A DNA stretch of 64,000 nt from GCA-2706205 sp964215955. Its GTDB lineage: Bacteria; Bdellovibrionota; Bacteriovoracia; Bacteriovoracales; Bacteriovoracaceae. The notes under the pieces are model-generated. The model was not told the origin of the DNA and made no database searches. It worked only from the letters and a program-made list of their open reading frames with translations. The stretch is taken from the NCBI GenBank assembly GCA_964215955.1, contig CAXPDR010000018.1:367551-431550 (forward strand), given 5' to 3'. Below, in pieces: positions 53,543 to 62,839 of this stretch (positions are counted from its first letter, which is position 1; every line of letters starts with the position of its first letter). The translations under genes were made by a program, and so were the position numbers.

Positions 53543-53983
53543 ATGAAGTTTGTAATTATTTTAGCTTTCAGTCTTAGTTTAGGATCTTCTTGGGCCAGGA
53601 TTGATAATATATTTAATGAGCATACTTCAATAGAAAAGCCGTTTGAGTTAAGAGATCCATTTCAAGCTCCTAAATTTAAATCAGAAAGTAGTAAGAAGAG
53701 GGTTCAAAGAGCATCAGGTATTTTAAATAATAAACCAAAACTTGAACAAAGATTTGATCTTTCAAAAATTAAAATAACCGGAATCCTCATTGGAAAAGAG
53801 CGAAGAATATTTGTTAATACCGGAGGCAATGAAGTTTTTACATTGAGAGAAGGTGATCAGTTTGGACTTGATGGACCAGAAATAAAAGCAATCTTACCAG
53901 GTGGGGTAATATTGGTTGAGAAAATTAGTAATATATACGGTGAAGATGAATTTATTGAAACAGTTGTTCCTATATCACAATAA
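53543..53983 (+). CDS. pilP: Type IV pilus lipoprotein-like protein PilP
   Basis: A 146-residue exported protein. The signal peptide ends near GSSWA; a lipobox Cys is not seen, so it is probably periplasmic rather than a classic lipoprotein. The core has ELRDPFQAP (conserved DPF), LSKIKITGILIG and EGDQFG...IKAILPGGVILVE, typical of PilP, which bridges PilN/O to PilQ. Confidence 0.88.
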   Translation: MKFVIILAFSLSLGSSWARIDNIFNEHTSIEKPFELRDPFQAPKFKSESSKKRVQRASGILNNKPKLEQRFDLSKIKITGILIGKERRIFVNTGGNEVFTLREGDQFGLDGPEIKAILPGGVILVEKISNIYGEDEFIETVVPISQ

Positions 53984-54026
53984 TGTTGCTAGGATGAACT
54001 ATAGCTTTAAGGATGAGGTTATATAA

Positions 54027-55814
54027 ATGAAATGGATTTTTTTAATATTTTTGTTAAGTACTAATGTACTTGCTCAAAACCTAGTCGAGATGAAATCAAT
54101 TAACTTCATACAAGAAGGTGAAGTTTCCAAATTAATATTAGATTTTTCAAATTCCGTATACGCTCAAAAAAGTCATATAAAAGATGATAAGCAAATTATT
54201 TTGGATGTGAAAAATGCAAAAGCAGATAAAAAACTTTTAAGAGGTATCGATACATCAGAGTTTTCAGGAAGTGCTGTTTTCGTCAGTCCGTATAAAAAAC
54301 CAGGATCATCAAATGATCTTAGATTTGCCATTCAGCTGAGAGATAACGTTAGATCCTTTATTGAAAAGCGGGGTACCAAGGTAATTCTTCATATTGAAAA
54401 TAGATTTGGTGTATTTACTAGATCTAAGCTTAAAAAAGCTCAAGAGGGAGAAGTCCTTTCATCTGTAAAAGAAAATGAAAAGGTTTTGATACCTAAATCA
54501 GATTCAATTAATGATATTTTAGAAAATTTAACTCAGTCTGGAATTAAAAGATATGTTGGTAGAAAAATTTCATTAAATGTTAATAATATTCCATATACTG
54601 AAATTTTAAATATGATCAGTGATACATCTGGCTTTAATATAATTATAGATGATGCTGTTAACAAGCTTCCACCTCTTACATTAAGTCTTACCAACTTACC
54701 TTGGGACCAAGTACTAGATACAGTTATGGATTTAGGTAACTTAGTTGCAAGAAAGTATGGAAATATTTTAAATATTACAACTTCAGAAAAGGCCCGAGCA
54801 GAAAAATCTGCAGAACTAGAGGAAAAAGGAAAAAATAAGATTCTTGATCCCCTCGTAACTAAAATCTTTCCGATTAGCTATGCAACTTTAGAAGATATTC
54901 AAAAGGTTTTAGAGTCATACTCTACTAAGGAAAGAGGAACAATTACCCCTGATAAACGTACTCAAAATTTAATCGTTAAAGATACTGTTGAAGTTATTGA
55001 AAGAATGAAAAAAATTATTGAGACTCTGGATACTCAAACGCCTCAAATTTTAATTGAAGCGAAAATTGTTGAAGCATCCGAAAATTATGAATTTAGAGCT
55101 GGTTTGGCAGATGGTCTAAAGTTTTCTTACAATCCATTGGTGGATGCGGATACCTTAGCATCTGATAGCGCTGCTTTTTCATTTAACTCAGCCACTAATT
55201 TAAGTGACTCTTCTCTTTTAAGTGCGACTGTAAATGTTGGTCGATTGACTGATCTCGCATTTTCCCTACAACTTATGGAATCTGAATCAAAGGGGAAGAT
55301 CATTTCGTCTCCAAAAGTTATTACTGAGAATAATAAAGCAGCGACGATTTCAAACAATACGACGAGAACTTTTGCAGTAAACTCACAGGATGAAAATGGA
55401 AATACTGTTACTTCTGTAGAAAGAATACCAACCACTGTTTCATTAAATGTTACTCCTAAAGTGACAAATGAAGGAAGTATCCTTATGACTGTTAGTATAA
55501 GTAAGTCTGGTTACGGAACAGCAGAAGTCGCGGGAGAGTTACCCCCTGTTAATAGTAGAAGTATTTCGACTAATGTTTTAGTTGATAATGGTTCGACGGT
55601 CGTAGTTGGTGGAATTTACCAGACAGAAGACTTTAAACTTGAATCGGGAGTGCCATTTTTAAAAGATTTACCATTGATCGGATGGTTATTTAAAAATGCT
55701 TACAACCCACAAAAATCTAGAAATGAATTAATCATATTTTTAACTCCTCGAGTAGTAAATCAGGAGGAAGCCGGGTTAGTAAACCGAGAGCTAGGCGATA
55801 ATATCGGTATCTAA
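54027..55814 (+). CDS. pilQ: Type IV pilus secretin PilQ
   Basis: A 595-residue outer-membrane secretin. Signal peptide ends in NVLA. AMIN domain about 20-120, an N0/STN domain about 180-245 (ISLNVNNIPYTEILNMISD), an N1 NolW-like domain about 270-345 and the secretin barrel about 385-585 with VRVPTTVSLNVTPKVT-like VERIPTTVSLNVTPKV, VVGGIYQTED and LIIFLTPRVV. Length is shorter than 700-residue PilQ because a single AMIN domain is present. Confidence 0.96.
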   Translation: MKWIFLIFLLSTNVLAQNLVEMKSINFIQEGEVSKLILDFSNSVYAQKSHIKDDKQIILDVKNAKADKKLLRGIDTSEFSGSAVFVSPYKKPGSSNDLRFAIQLRDNVRSFIEKRGTKVILHIENRFGVFTRSKLKKAQEGEVLSSVKENEKVLIPKSDSINDILENLTQSGIKRYVGRKISLNVNNIPYTEILNMISDTSGFNIIIDDAVNKLPPLTLSLTNLPWDQVLDTVMDLGNLVARKYGNILNITTSEKARAEKSAELEEKGKNKILDPLVTKIFPISYATLEDIQKVLESYSTKERGTITPDKRTQNLIVKDTVEVIERMKKIIETLDTQTPQILIEAKIVEASENYEFRAGLADGLKFSYNPLVDADTLASDSAAFSFNSATNLSDSSLLSATVNVGRLTDLAFSLQLMESESKGKIISSPKVITENNKAATISNNTTRTFAVNSQDENGNTVTSVERIPTTVSLNVTPKVTNEGSILMTVSISKSGYGTAEVAGELPPVNSRSISTNVLVDNGSTVVVGGIYQTEDFKLESGVPFLKDLPLIGWLFKNAYNPQKSRNELIIFLTPRVVNQEEAGLVNRELGDNIGI

Positions 55815-56803
55815 TGAAGAGGATTAAGAACAATACAACATTGCTGAACAAGTACTCTTTAATGTATGAAAAAAAGCCTCGCTCTAGAGTTTTTGCTCCA
55901 TTAGCGGAAGCCTATAGAAAACTTGGTATGATTGATGAAGCAATGAAAATCTTATCTCAGGGAATAAGAAACCATCCCTCCTACACTCTTGGTTATACCG
56001 TTCTAGCTAATTGTTATTTTGACTTGAAAAACTATGAAATGGCTTACAATACAATTAGACCATTTGTTTCACAGAATTTAGAGAATATCACGCTTCAAAA
56101 GCTATTTGCTAATACATGTATTAATTTAGGACATTTAGATGAAGCTCTTCAAACGTTTAAATATTTACTCCTTATTAATCCAAAAGATGTTTATGTTGCT
56201 GAACAAATTAAACTTTTAGAAGATGACCTGTTAGTTGAGGTTGATGAGCAAATTGAGGCTAAGACTTCAAATAATGACTCCTCCTTTGATGAAGATGAGT
56301 GGGTACAAGTTAGTTTTTCAAATAAAGAAGAGTCCACAGAGGAAGATCCTGTTGAGAATTGGAATGTTAAAAAAGAATCTCCACTTGATAATTTTAAAAA
56401 TGAAGTAAAACAAAAATCCATCGAATTAAAACACCATGATCTTAATGATGAATTTTTTCATGAAGATTATGATAACGAGGCAGATGAAGTCATTGCACCT
56501 TCTGGTAAGAATGGTGACCCTATAATCAGTCACACTTTGGTAGACTTATATTGTAATCAAGGTCATTTAGATAAAGCAGCAAGTGTTCTTGAAAATATCT
56601 TAGATCTGCACCCTGATGATGAACCTACCAGGAAGCGTTTGGATGAGATTACTTTAATGATGGTGAATGAGAACATTTCGGAAACTGTAACTGCAAATAG
56701 TGTTGATAACGAAACCGAAAAAATTGAAAAACTAAGAGGCTATTTTGAATTATTTCAGAAAAAAATTAATGAAGTCTCTCAAGTAAAATTAGCTGCCTTA
56801 TGA
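55814..56803 (+). CDS. TPR-repeat protein downstream of pilQ
   Basis: A 329-residue cytoplasmic protein without a signal peptide. TPR-like repeats cover residues 15-140 (KPRSRVFAPLAEAYRKLGM and following), then an acidic linker (about 140-230, rich in Glu/Asp/Ser), another TPR pair (about 245-290) and a C-terminal helix. It starts one base inside the pilQ stop and overlaps aroQ by 4 nt. It lacks the lipobox of Tgl/PilF pilotins, so a secretin-piloting role is not supported; an unknown role in pilus assembly or regulation is more likely. Confidence 0.75.
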   Translation: MKRIKNNTTLLNKYSLMYEKKPRSRVFAPLAEAYRKLGMIDEAMKILSQGIRNHPSYTLGYTVLANCYFDLKNYEMAYNTIRPFVSQNLENITLQKLFANTCINLGHLDEALQTFKYLLLINPKDVYVAEQIKLLEDDLLVEVDEQIEAKTSNNDSSFDEDEWVQVSFSNKEESTEEDPVENWNVKKESPLDNFKNEVKQKSIELKHHDLNDEFFHEDYDNEADEVIAPSGKNGDPIISHTLVDLYCNQGHLDKAASVLENILDLHPDDEPTRKRLDEITLMMVNENISETVTANSVDNETEKIEKLRGYFELFQKKINEVSQVKLAAL

Positions 56804-57225
56804 AAAACATATTAATTATAAATGGCCCAAATTTAAATATGTTGGGGCAAAGAGAGCCCGAAAAATATGGATCACTCTCTTTGGATGAAATAAAAACATA
56901 TACAGAAAAAAAATGTAAAGATGAAGCCCTTCTTACTTGGTGGCAATCTAATTCAGAATCAGAAATTATTGAAAAACTACATGAATTATGTAATTCGAGC
57001 TATGAGGGTTTGATAATAAATCCTGCTGCATTTTCCCATACATCAATCGCTATTCTTGACGCGTTGAAAATTCTTAAAATTCCGATAATTGAAGTGCATT
57101 TAACAAATGTTTATAGGAGGGAACCTTTTAGGCATCAGATGTTGACTGCCCAAGCCTCTTCTATAATAATGAGTGGGCTTGGAAAAGATTCATACTATTT
57201 TGCTGTAAAAGCATTGCTAAAATAA
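56800..57225 (+). CDS. aroQ: 3-dehydroquinate dehydratase, type II
   Basis: A 141-residue dodecameric-type enzyme of the shikimate pathway. The conserved GPNLNMLGQREPEKYGS (catalytic Tyr in KYG), INPAAFSHTS, EVHLTNVYRREPFR are all present; the catalytic His is in EVH and the Arg in RREPFR. An AF replaces the usual GAY in the NPGAYTHTS motif, a conservative change. It starts 4 nt inside the TPR gene's end. Confidence 0.95.
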   Translation: MKNILIINGPNLNMLGQREPEKYGSLSLDEIKTYTEKKCKDEALLTWWQSNSESEIIEKLHELCNSSYEGLIINPAAFSHTSIAILDALKILKIPIIEVHLTNVYRREPFRHQMLTAQASSIIMSGLGKDSYYFAVKALLK

Positions 57226-57235
57226 AGGATACATT

Positions 57236-57808
57236 GTGAAATATCAAACTACTGACTTTAGAAATGGACTTAAAATTGCCATTGAGGGAAAGCCTTTTAT
57301 TGTTGTGAGTTTTGCTCATACGAACCCTGGTAAAGGATCGGCTTTTGTAAAAGCGAAAATTAAAAATTTAGAAACTGGTCAAGTCTTAGAAAAGACTTTC
57401 AAGTCTGGAGTAGATACAGTTGATAAACCTGATATGGAAGATAGAGAAATGGAATATACCTACAGTGATATGGATGGATATAATTTCATGGATACTAAGA
57501 CTTACGAGTCTGTGCATTTATCACATGATAATGTAGGGGATGCTAAGTATTATCTTCAAGATGGTATTAAAGTTGAAATTCTGTACTTTAATGAAAGACC
57601 AATTTCAATTGAATTACCAAACTTTGTAAATCTTAAAGTGACGGAAACAGATCCTGGTCTGAAAGGTGATACTGCCGGTGGAACTGGTGGTAAAAAAGCC
57701 ATTATGGAAACGGGACTACAAGTAACAGTACCTTTATTTATTAATGAAGGTGAGCTTTTAAAAATTGACACTCGAACTGGTGAATATGTAGAAAGAGCTA
57801 AGGGATAA
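57236..57808 (+). CDS. efp: Translation elongation factor P
   Basis: A 190-residue protein with the three beta-barrel domains of EF-P. It starts at GTG 57236. The domain I loop HTNPGKGSAF carries Lys 33, the residue modified in EpmA/EpmB systems. The C-terminal domain has GLKGDTAGGTGGKKAIMETG and ends RTGEYVERAKG. It relieves ribosome stalling at polyproline. aroQ-efp-accB-accC order is common in bacteria. Confidence 0.96.
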   Translation: MKYQTTDFRNGLKIAIEGKPFIVVSFAHTNPGKGSAFVKAKIKNLETGQVLEKTFKSGVDTVDKPDMEDREMEYTYSDMDGYNFMDTKTYESVHLSHDNVGDAKYYLQDGIKVEILYFNERPISIELPNFVNLKVTETDPGLKGDTAGGTGGKKAIMETGLQVTVPLFINEGELLKIDTRTGEYVERAKG

Positions 57809-57810
57809 AC

Positions 57811-58251
57811 ATGAACTTAGAAAATGTTAAAAAATTTATTGAACTTGCTAAATCTGAAGGCGTTAGTGAGTTAAAGTATGAAGAAAAAGATTTAAAAATA
57901 GCTGTAAACTTTAATGCAGCACCTACTCAAAACTTTGTGGCTCATCAACCAAGTGTGCAAATGACAGCTAATTCATCTAGTGACATGACAAATACAAATA
58001 GTGTTGATGAAGGTTTACACATTATCACATCACCTTTTGTTGGTACATTCTATGCATCATCTGCACCAGGTAAACCTGTCTATGTTAAGGTTGGAGATAA
58101 AATCTCAAATGGTAAGACCTTATGTATATTAGAAGCAATGAAAATAATGAATGAAATAGAAAGTGATGTTAGTGGTGAGGTTGTTGAGATTTGCGTTGAA
58201 AATGAAAGCCTCGTAGAATTTGGTCAACCATTGTTCAAGGTAAGAGTGTAA
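57811..58251 (+). CDS. accB: Biotin carboxyl carrier protein of acetyl-CoA carboxylase
   Basis: A 146-residue carrier. N-terminal helical region, a Ser/Thr/Asn-rich linker (about 35-70) and the biotinyl domain with FVGTFY and ILEAMKIMNEI; Lys 111 is the biotinylation site. It precedes accC by 3 nt and follows efp by 2 nt. Confidence 0.96.
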   Translation: MNLENVKKFIELAKSEGVSELKYEEKDLKIAVNFNAAPTQNFVAHQPSVQMTANSSSDMTNTNSVDEGLHIITSPFVGTFYASSAPGKPVYVKVGDKISNGKTLCILEAMKIMNEIESDVSGEVVEICVENESLVEFGQPLFKVRV

Positions 58252-58254
58252 AAA

Positions 58255-59604
58255 GTGAAAAAAATAAAAAAGGTTCTTATAGCAAATCGAGGTGAAATTG
58301 CGGTTAGAATACTGAGAAGCTGCAAGGAGCTGGGAATAGAGACTGTCTCAGTTTATTCTCAAGCTGATGAAAACTCACTTCACGTTAAGCTTGCTGATGA
58401 ATCAGTTTGTATTGGGCCTGCAAAATCAATTCAAAGTTACTTAAATATTCATGCCATATTAAGTGCCGCCGAAATTACTGGTGCGGATGCAATTCATCCA
58501 GGTTATGGATTTTTATCGGAAAATGATGAATTTTCACGAATGTGTGAGAAGTGCGGCATAACTTTTATTGGTCCAAACGTTGATTGTTTAAGGTCTATGG
58601 GCGATAAAATAGAATCAAAAGAAATTGCTAAGAACGCAGATGTTCCAACGCTGGAACCAATTTATGTTAATAAATTATCTGATCAGGATATCTTAGCCCA
58701 AGCTAAAGAGATGACTTATCCTGTTTTGATCAAAGCTTCCGCCGGCGGTGGTGGAAGGGGAATGAAAAAAATAGATAAAGAAGCTGATCTCCTTTCTTCA
58801 ATCGAAATTTTAAAACAAGAGGCCAAGCTAGGCTTTGGTGATGATACCTTATTCATTGAAAAATTTGTGACTAACCCAAGGCATATTGAAGTTCAAATTC
58901 TTGCAGATAAGCATGGAAATGTACTACACCTTGGAGAAAGAGATTGTACTATTCAAAGAAGATTTCAAAAAGTCGTTGAAGAATCACCAAGCCCTGTAAT
59001 TGATGAGAAAACTCGTGATGAGATGTGTCAGGCGAGTGTTAGGTTGGCTAAAAAAGTCAAGTATGACTCAGTAGGAACTGTTGAATACTTGTATGATTTG
59101 GACTCAAAAAAGTTTTATTTCATGGAAATGAATACTAGAATCCAGGTAGAACACCCTATTACTGAACAAGTAATAGATTATGATCTTATTAGAGAACAAA
59201 TAATGGTTGCGGCTGGAGTTAAAATTTCAGGTAAAAACTATATGCCCCAACTCCATTCGATTGAATGTAGAATTAATGCAGAAGATCCATTCAATGATTT
59301 TAGACCTTCACCTGGTAAAATAACTAATTTACATTTACCGGGAGGACACGGAATAAGAATTGATACACACGTTTACTCTGGATACACGATTCCCCCAAAT
59401 TATGATTCAATGATTGCAAAACTTATTACAACAGCTCAAACAAGGGATGAGGCAATTGATAAAATGAAAAGAGCGTTAGATGAATTTGTTATAGAAGGCA
59501 TTAAAACTACAATTCCATTTCATAGAAAGTTAATGGATAGTAAGGCCTATATTGAGGGCAATTATACTACTAAGTTTATGGAAGATTTTTCAATGGATGA
59601 TTAA
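58255..59604 (+). CDS. accC: Biotin carboxylase subunit of acetyl-CoA carboxylase
   Basis: A 449-residue ATP-grasp enzyme carboxylating biotin on AccB in fatty acid synthesis. GTG start at 58255. Motifs include LIANRGEIAVRILRSC, HPGYGFLSEN, ASAGGGGRGMKK and MEMNTRIQVEHPITE, and the C-terminal region closes with YDSMIAKLI. All catalytic residues seen. The following gene starts 2 nt after the stop. Confidence 0.97.
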   Translation: MKKIKKVLIANRGEIAVRILRSCKELGIETVSVYSQADENSLHVKLADESVCIGPAKSIQSYLNIHAILSAAEITGADAIHPGYGFLSENDEFSRMCEKCGITFIGPNVDCLRSMGDKIESKEIAKNADVPTLEPIYVNKLSDQDILAQAKEMTYPVLIKASAGGGGRGMKKIDKEADLLSSIEILKQEAKLGFGDDTLFIEKFVTNPRHIEVQILADKHGNVLHLGERDCTIQRRFQKVVEESPSPVIDEKTRDEMCQASVRLAKKVKYDSVGTVEYLYDLDSKKFYFMEMNTRIQVEHPITEQVIDYDLIREQIMVAAGVKISGKNYMPQLHSIECRINAEDPFNDFRPSPGKITNLHLPGGHGIRIDTHVYSGYTIPPNYDSMIAKLITTAQTRDEAIDKMKRALDEFVIEGIKTTIPFHRKLMDSKAYIEGNYTTKFMEDFSMDD

Positions 59605-59605
59605 T

Positions 59606-60715
59606 ATGAAGAACATAGTTGTTTTAGGCTGTGGACTTGTTGGTAGAGTAATGGCTGAAGATCTTTCCTTAAAATATCATGTAGCTTCTGTTGATATTTC
59701 TCAAGCAAACTTAGATAAATTAAAATCTAAACACGTAAAAAAGATTTGTTCAGATGTGTCAGACCTATCCGTTCTGCAAGATATCATAAAAGATTATGAT
59801 TTAGTTGTGGGTGCATTGCCTGGATTTATGGGATATGAAACAATGAAAAGAGTTATAATGGCTAAGAAAAATATAGTTGATATTTCTTTTTATCCAGAAG
59901 ATCCATTTGAACTAGATAAGTTAGCTAAAGAAAATGATGTTGTCGCTGTAATGGACTGTGGTGTAGCACCAGGAATGGGCAATATTATTTTTTCTCATCA
60001 TGATAAGATGATGAAAATAACTGATTATGAATGCCTAGTAGGAGGTCTTCCAAATAAAAGAGAATGGCCATTTGAATATCAAGCAGTTTTTTCTCCAATT
60101 GATGTTATTGAAGAATATATAAGACCAGCGAGATATGTTCAAAATAAATCTTTGATAATAAAAGAAGCACTTTCGGACACGGAGTTAGTTGAATTTGAAG
60201 AAATAGGAACCCTAGAAAGCTGGAATTCGGATGGGTTAAGAACATTAATTCAAACCATGAGCCATGTGCCAAATATGATTGAAAAAACGTTAAGATATCC
60301 TGGGTGTGTTGAGTATTTAAAGGTTTTAAGAGAGTGCGGCTATTTTTCTTACGAGCCTGTTGAAATAAACGGAAACATGATTAGACCAATAGATCTAACA
60401 TCTAAATTACTTTTTCCTAAGTGGCAAATGAAAGAAGGGGATGAAGATTTCACTATAATGAGAATTAAAATTTCAGGAAAAGAGAACGAAGAAGATGTAG
60501 AATACACTTATACACTTCTTGACAGGTATAAGAATGATACAATATCAATGGCTAGAACAACCGGATATACTTGTACAGCTGTTGCAAACTTAGTTTTAGA
60601 AAATAAGTTTGATAAAAAAGGGATCTCACCTCCCGAATTCCTGGGAGACCATTTTAATTTCATAAATGACTACTTAACAGAAAGAGATGTCATTTACAAG
60701 GTTTCAAAAAGATAA
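59606..60715 (+). CDS. Saccharopine dehydrogenase-like oxidoreductase
   Basis: A 369-residue protein starting at ATG 59606 (MKNIVVLGCGLVGRVMAEDL); an ATG at 59597 overlaps the accC end and is also possible. The Rossmann dinucleotide site is GCGLVG. VVGALPGFMGYETMKRV and MDCGVAPGMGNI fit saccharopine dehydrogenase (NADP-type), and PPEFLGDHFNF matches the usual C-terminus. Bacterial members act on lysine-derived or polyamine-type imines; the substrate here is unknown. Its last codons (KVSKR, stop) are part of an inverted repeat with the convergent gene. Confidence 0.85.
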   Translation: MKNIVVLGCGLVGRVMAEDLSLKYHVASVDISQANLDKLKSKHVKKICSDVSDLSVLQDIIKDYDLVVGALPGFMGYETMKRVIMAKKNIVDISFYPEDPFELDKLAKENDVVAVMDCGVAPGMGNIIFSHHDKMMKITDYECLVGGLPNKREWPFEYQAVFSPIDVIEEYIRPARYVQNKSLIIKEALSDTELVEFEEIGTLESWNSDGLRTLIQTMSHVPNMIEKTLRYPGCVEYLKVLRECGYFSYEPVEINGNMIRPIDLTSKLLFPKWQMKEGDEDFTIMRIKISGKENEEDVEYTYTLLDRYKNDTISMARTTGYTCTAVANLVLENKFDKKGISPPEFLGDHFNFINDYLTERDVIYKVSKR

Positions 60716-60735
60716 CTTTATCGCTTCAAAACCTT
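60698..60735. repeat. Imperfect inverted repeat spanning two convergent stop codons
   Basis: The arm 60698-60715 and the reverse complement of 60718-60735 match at 14 of 18 positions, separated by CT. Each arm encodes the last codons of a gene (KVSKR-stop on plus, KVLKR-stop on minus). It may be a bidirectional terminator, a junction signature, or chance from similar C-termini. Confidence 0.55.
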
Positions 60736-62829
60736 TGTTGAATAAACACCTCCTTCTGAGGATATTACCCTTAAAATGTATTCGCCTACACTAAGACTTG
60801 ATAAATCGACTAAATTAGATGCACCAGTATTTTTATAATTTATTACCCTTCTACCATTCAGATCAAACAGGCTAATAATTGCGCCTTCTAAATTATAATC
60901 AGACTTAATTTCAACATAATCATTAGCTGGATTTGGAAACACAATAATCTGATTTAACTCAGTTACCTGGGCACTAAGAGTTTGACCTTCGGTAATTTCT
61001 AATGTCTGGTTTACACTTATATTATTAAGTACGTCTACAGTTCCTGATGGCCAGTACACTGTCAATGTTGAAATAGATGTGTCTTCTCCTAAGCCAAAGT
61101 AAGTATTTAGGCTGCTCATATATCTAAAGCCTGTACCACTTTGAACATCCCTAATCTGTGTTCCAATTGATGAAGAAGTTATTTCAATTCTTGCCCCAAT
61201 ACCGTTAATATTAGACGTAGTACCTATTGTCATAATTTTAAGCCAATTATTTCCGTTTGAACTATTTTGGTATAAATTACTTCCGTTAAAAACATCCAGA
61301 AAACCATCATTATTTGCATCGCCAATTCCTCCTGGGCCAGGCACTCCTCCGTCATATTGAGTAAAAGTAAAATCTCCGTCATTTAAAAGAATACTACCGT
61401 TAGAAATAATATCAATGTAGCCATCATTGTTAAAATCACCAGAATTATTTTCTATCCCGTATGGAGCATCTTCAACACCTGAACCAGCTGTAACATCGGT
61501 AAAAGTTCCATCTCCATTATTTCGCATTAATTTATGACTACCATCTGCAGTTGCGCTAGCGCCAACATAAACATCCATATTTCCGTCGTTATCAAAGTCT
61601 CCCCATGCAGACGACCATGTTTGAACAGGGTCACCTAAATTAGAACTATTATCGTGACCTCCATCTGGATAGAAACCATTGTAGTAGCCGGTTACATCAG
61701 CTATATTAGAAAAAGTACCATCTCCGTTATTTCTCCAAAGCTCGTTATATTTCCATTGAATATTACCACCCCTACATTTTGCGATAAATAGGTCTATGTC
61801 TCTGTCATTATCAAAATCAACCCAAGTTGAAGCGTAATTTCCGCCCTCTTGTTCACCAGGATAAGGAGATAAAGCATACTCAACCCCTCCAATTCCAGAT
61901 GGGATTCCGTCTTCGTTAGGGCCTTGGAAGAATTGTAAGTTTCCGCTACCATCGTTTATATAGTATACGGTAGGTTGGACATCGTGACAAACAAAAGCAT
62001 CTAAATGCCCATCGTTATTAATATCAACAAAATTTGATCTTTGTGAAAAAACATATTCATTACCCGAAATTTCAGTGTAAGCAGTTCCGTTATCATTAGC
62101 TCTCATAAATGTAACACCACTACCTCCACCATATAACAAGTCATTATAACCATTTCTGTCAAAATCACCTGCAGCCATACTCCATGAAGGAGTGTAATCC
62201 GCCTGGTCGGTCGATATATTTACTTCATCAAAACCAGTTTCTGTTTGAATTAATAAATTAATATTGCTCGATTGAATAGAAACTAAATCGTCTAATCCAT
62301 CGCCATTCATGTCTACTAACCCTCTTTCTGAGCCAACAGAATTTACATTGATAGGGGTAAAATCGAAAGGAGCTGGAGGTTGAGGATCATTTTCTTCAAG
62401 TGTAAATTCAAATTCTTCCGTACCCCATCTATCATCCCAAGCAATAAAATAAGTATTGTCTGAATAAGCATTAAAAGAACTTTGAGATAAATATCCGTCA
62501 CCACTATCATCATCACCGCCAACACATTGTAGATTTTCACAATCACCACCATAAACATGAAACCTAGTATCTAATCCACCATTGACAGCATAGTCTGTTG
62601 AAATTGTAACTAGAAAATCTTGAGAAGGGGTATATGAATACCATTGTAGTTCTCCATTAGCCGCATCATACTCTGTGCAATTTGCTTCATATGAGGCTCC
62701 GTTAATTCCATCAACAGTATACGTTCCCGCTGTTATTTCAATTGCATCATCACAGGAGCTCCCAGATTGAGAGTAGTGACTTATGCTTACAAGCATAAAT
62801 ATTATTGTTAGTAAAAATGTTTTTTTCAT
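60718..62829 (-). CDS. Secreted FG-GAP/ASPIC protein with type IX secretion C-terminal domain
   Basis: A 703-residue protein from ATG 62829 (MKKTFLLTIIFMLVSISHYSQ signal; the longer frame to 62856 adds nine residues overlapping the previous gene). After an N-terminal PPC-like beta domain (about 20-130), at least six FG-GAP/VCBS-type repeats with DxNxDGxxD calcium sites occur between about 150 and 480 (for example DINNDGHLDAF and DFDNDGNMDVYVG). An ASPIC/UnbV-like region follows (GIGARIEITS to about residue 610). The end VFPNPANDYVEIKS, LFDLNGRRV, GEYILRV and KVLKR is a classical Por/T9SS sorting domain, characteristic of Bacteroidota. It is unlike anything else in this window. Confidence 0.9.
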   Translation of the reverse strand: MKKTFLLTIIFMLVSISHYSQSGSSCDDAIEITAGTYTVDGINGASYEANCTEYDAANGELQWYSYTPSQDFLVTISTDYAVNGGLDTRFHVYGGDCENLQCVGGDDDSGDGYLSQSSFNAYSDNTYFIAWDDRWGTEEFEFTLEENDPQPPAPFDFTPINVNSVGSERGLVDMNGDGLDDLVSIQSSNINLLIQTETGFDEVNISTDQADYTPSWSMAAGDFDRNGYNDLLYGGGSGVTFMRANDNGTAYTEISGNEYVFSQRSNFVDINNDGHLDAFVCHDVQPTVYYINDGSGNLQFFQGPNEDGIPSGIGGVEYALSPYPGEQEGGNYASTWVDFDNDRDIDLFIAKCRGGNIQWKYNELWRNNGDGTFSNIADVTGYYNGFYPDGGHDNSSNLGDPVQTWSSAWGDFDNDGNMDVYVGASATADGSHKLMRNNGDGTFTDVTAGSGVEDAPYGIENNSGDFNNDGYIDIISNGSILLNDGDFTFTQYDGGVPGPGGIGDANNDGFLDVFNGSNLYQNSSNGNNWLKIMTIGTTSNINGIGARIEITSSSIGTQIRDVQSGTGFRYMSSLNTYFGLGEDTSISTLTVYWPSGTVDVLNNISVNQTLEITEGQTLSAQVTELNQIIVFPNPANDYVEIKSDYNLEGAIISLFDLNGRRVINYKNTGASNLVDLSSLSVGEYILRVISSEGGVYSTKVLKR

Positions 62830-62839
62830 ATTGGTGTTT

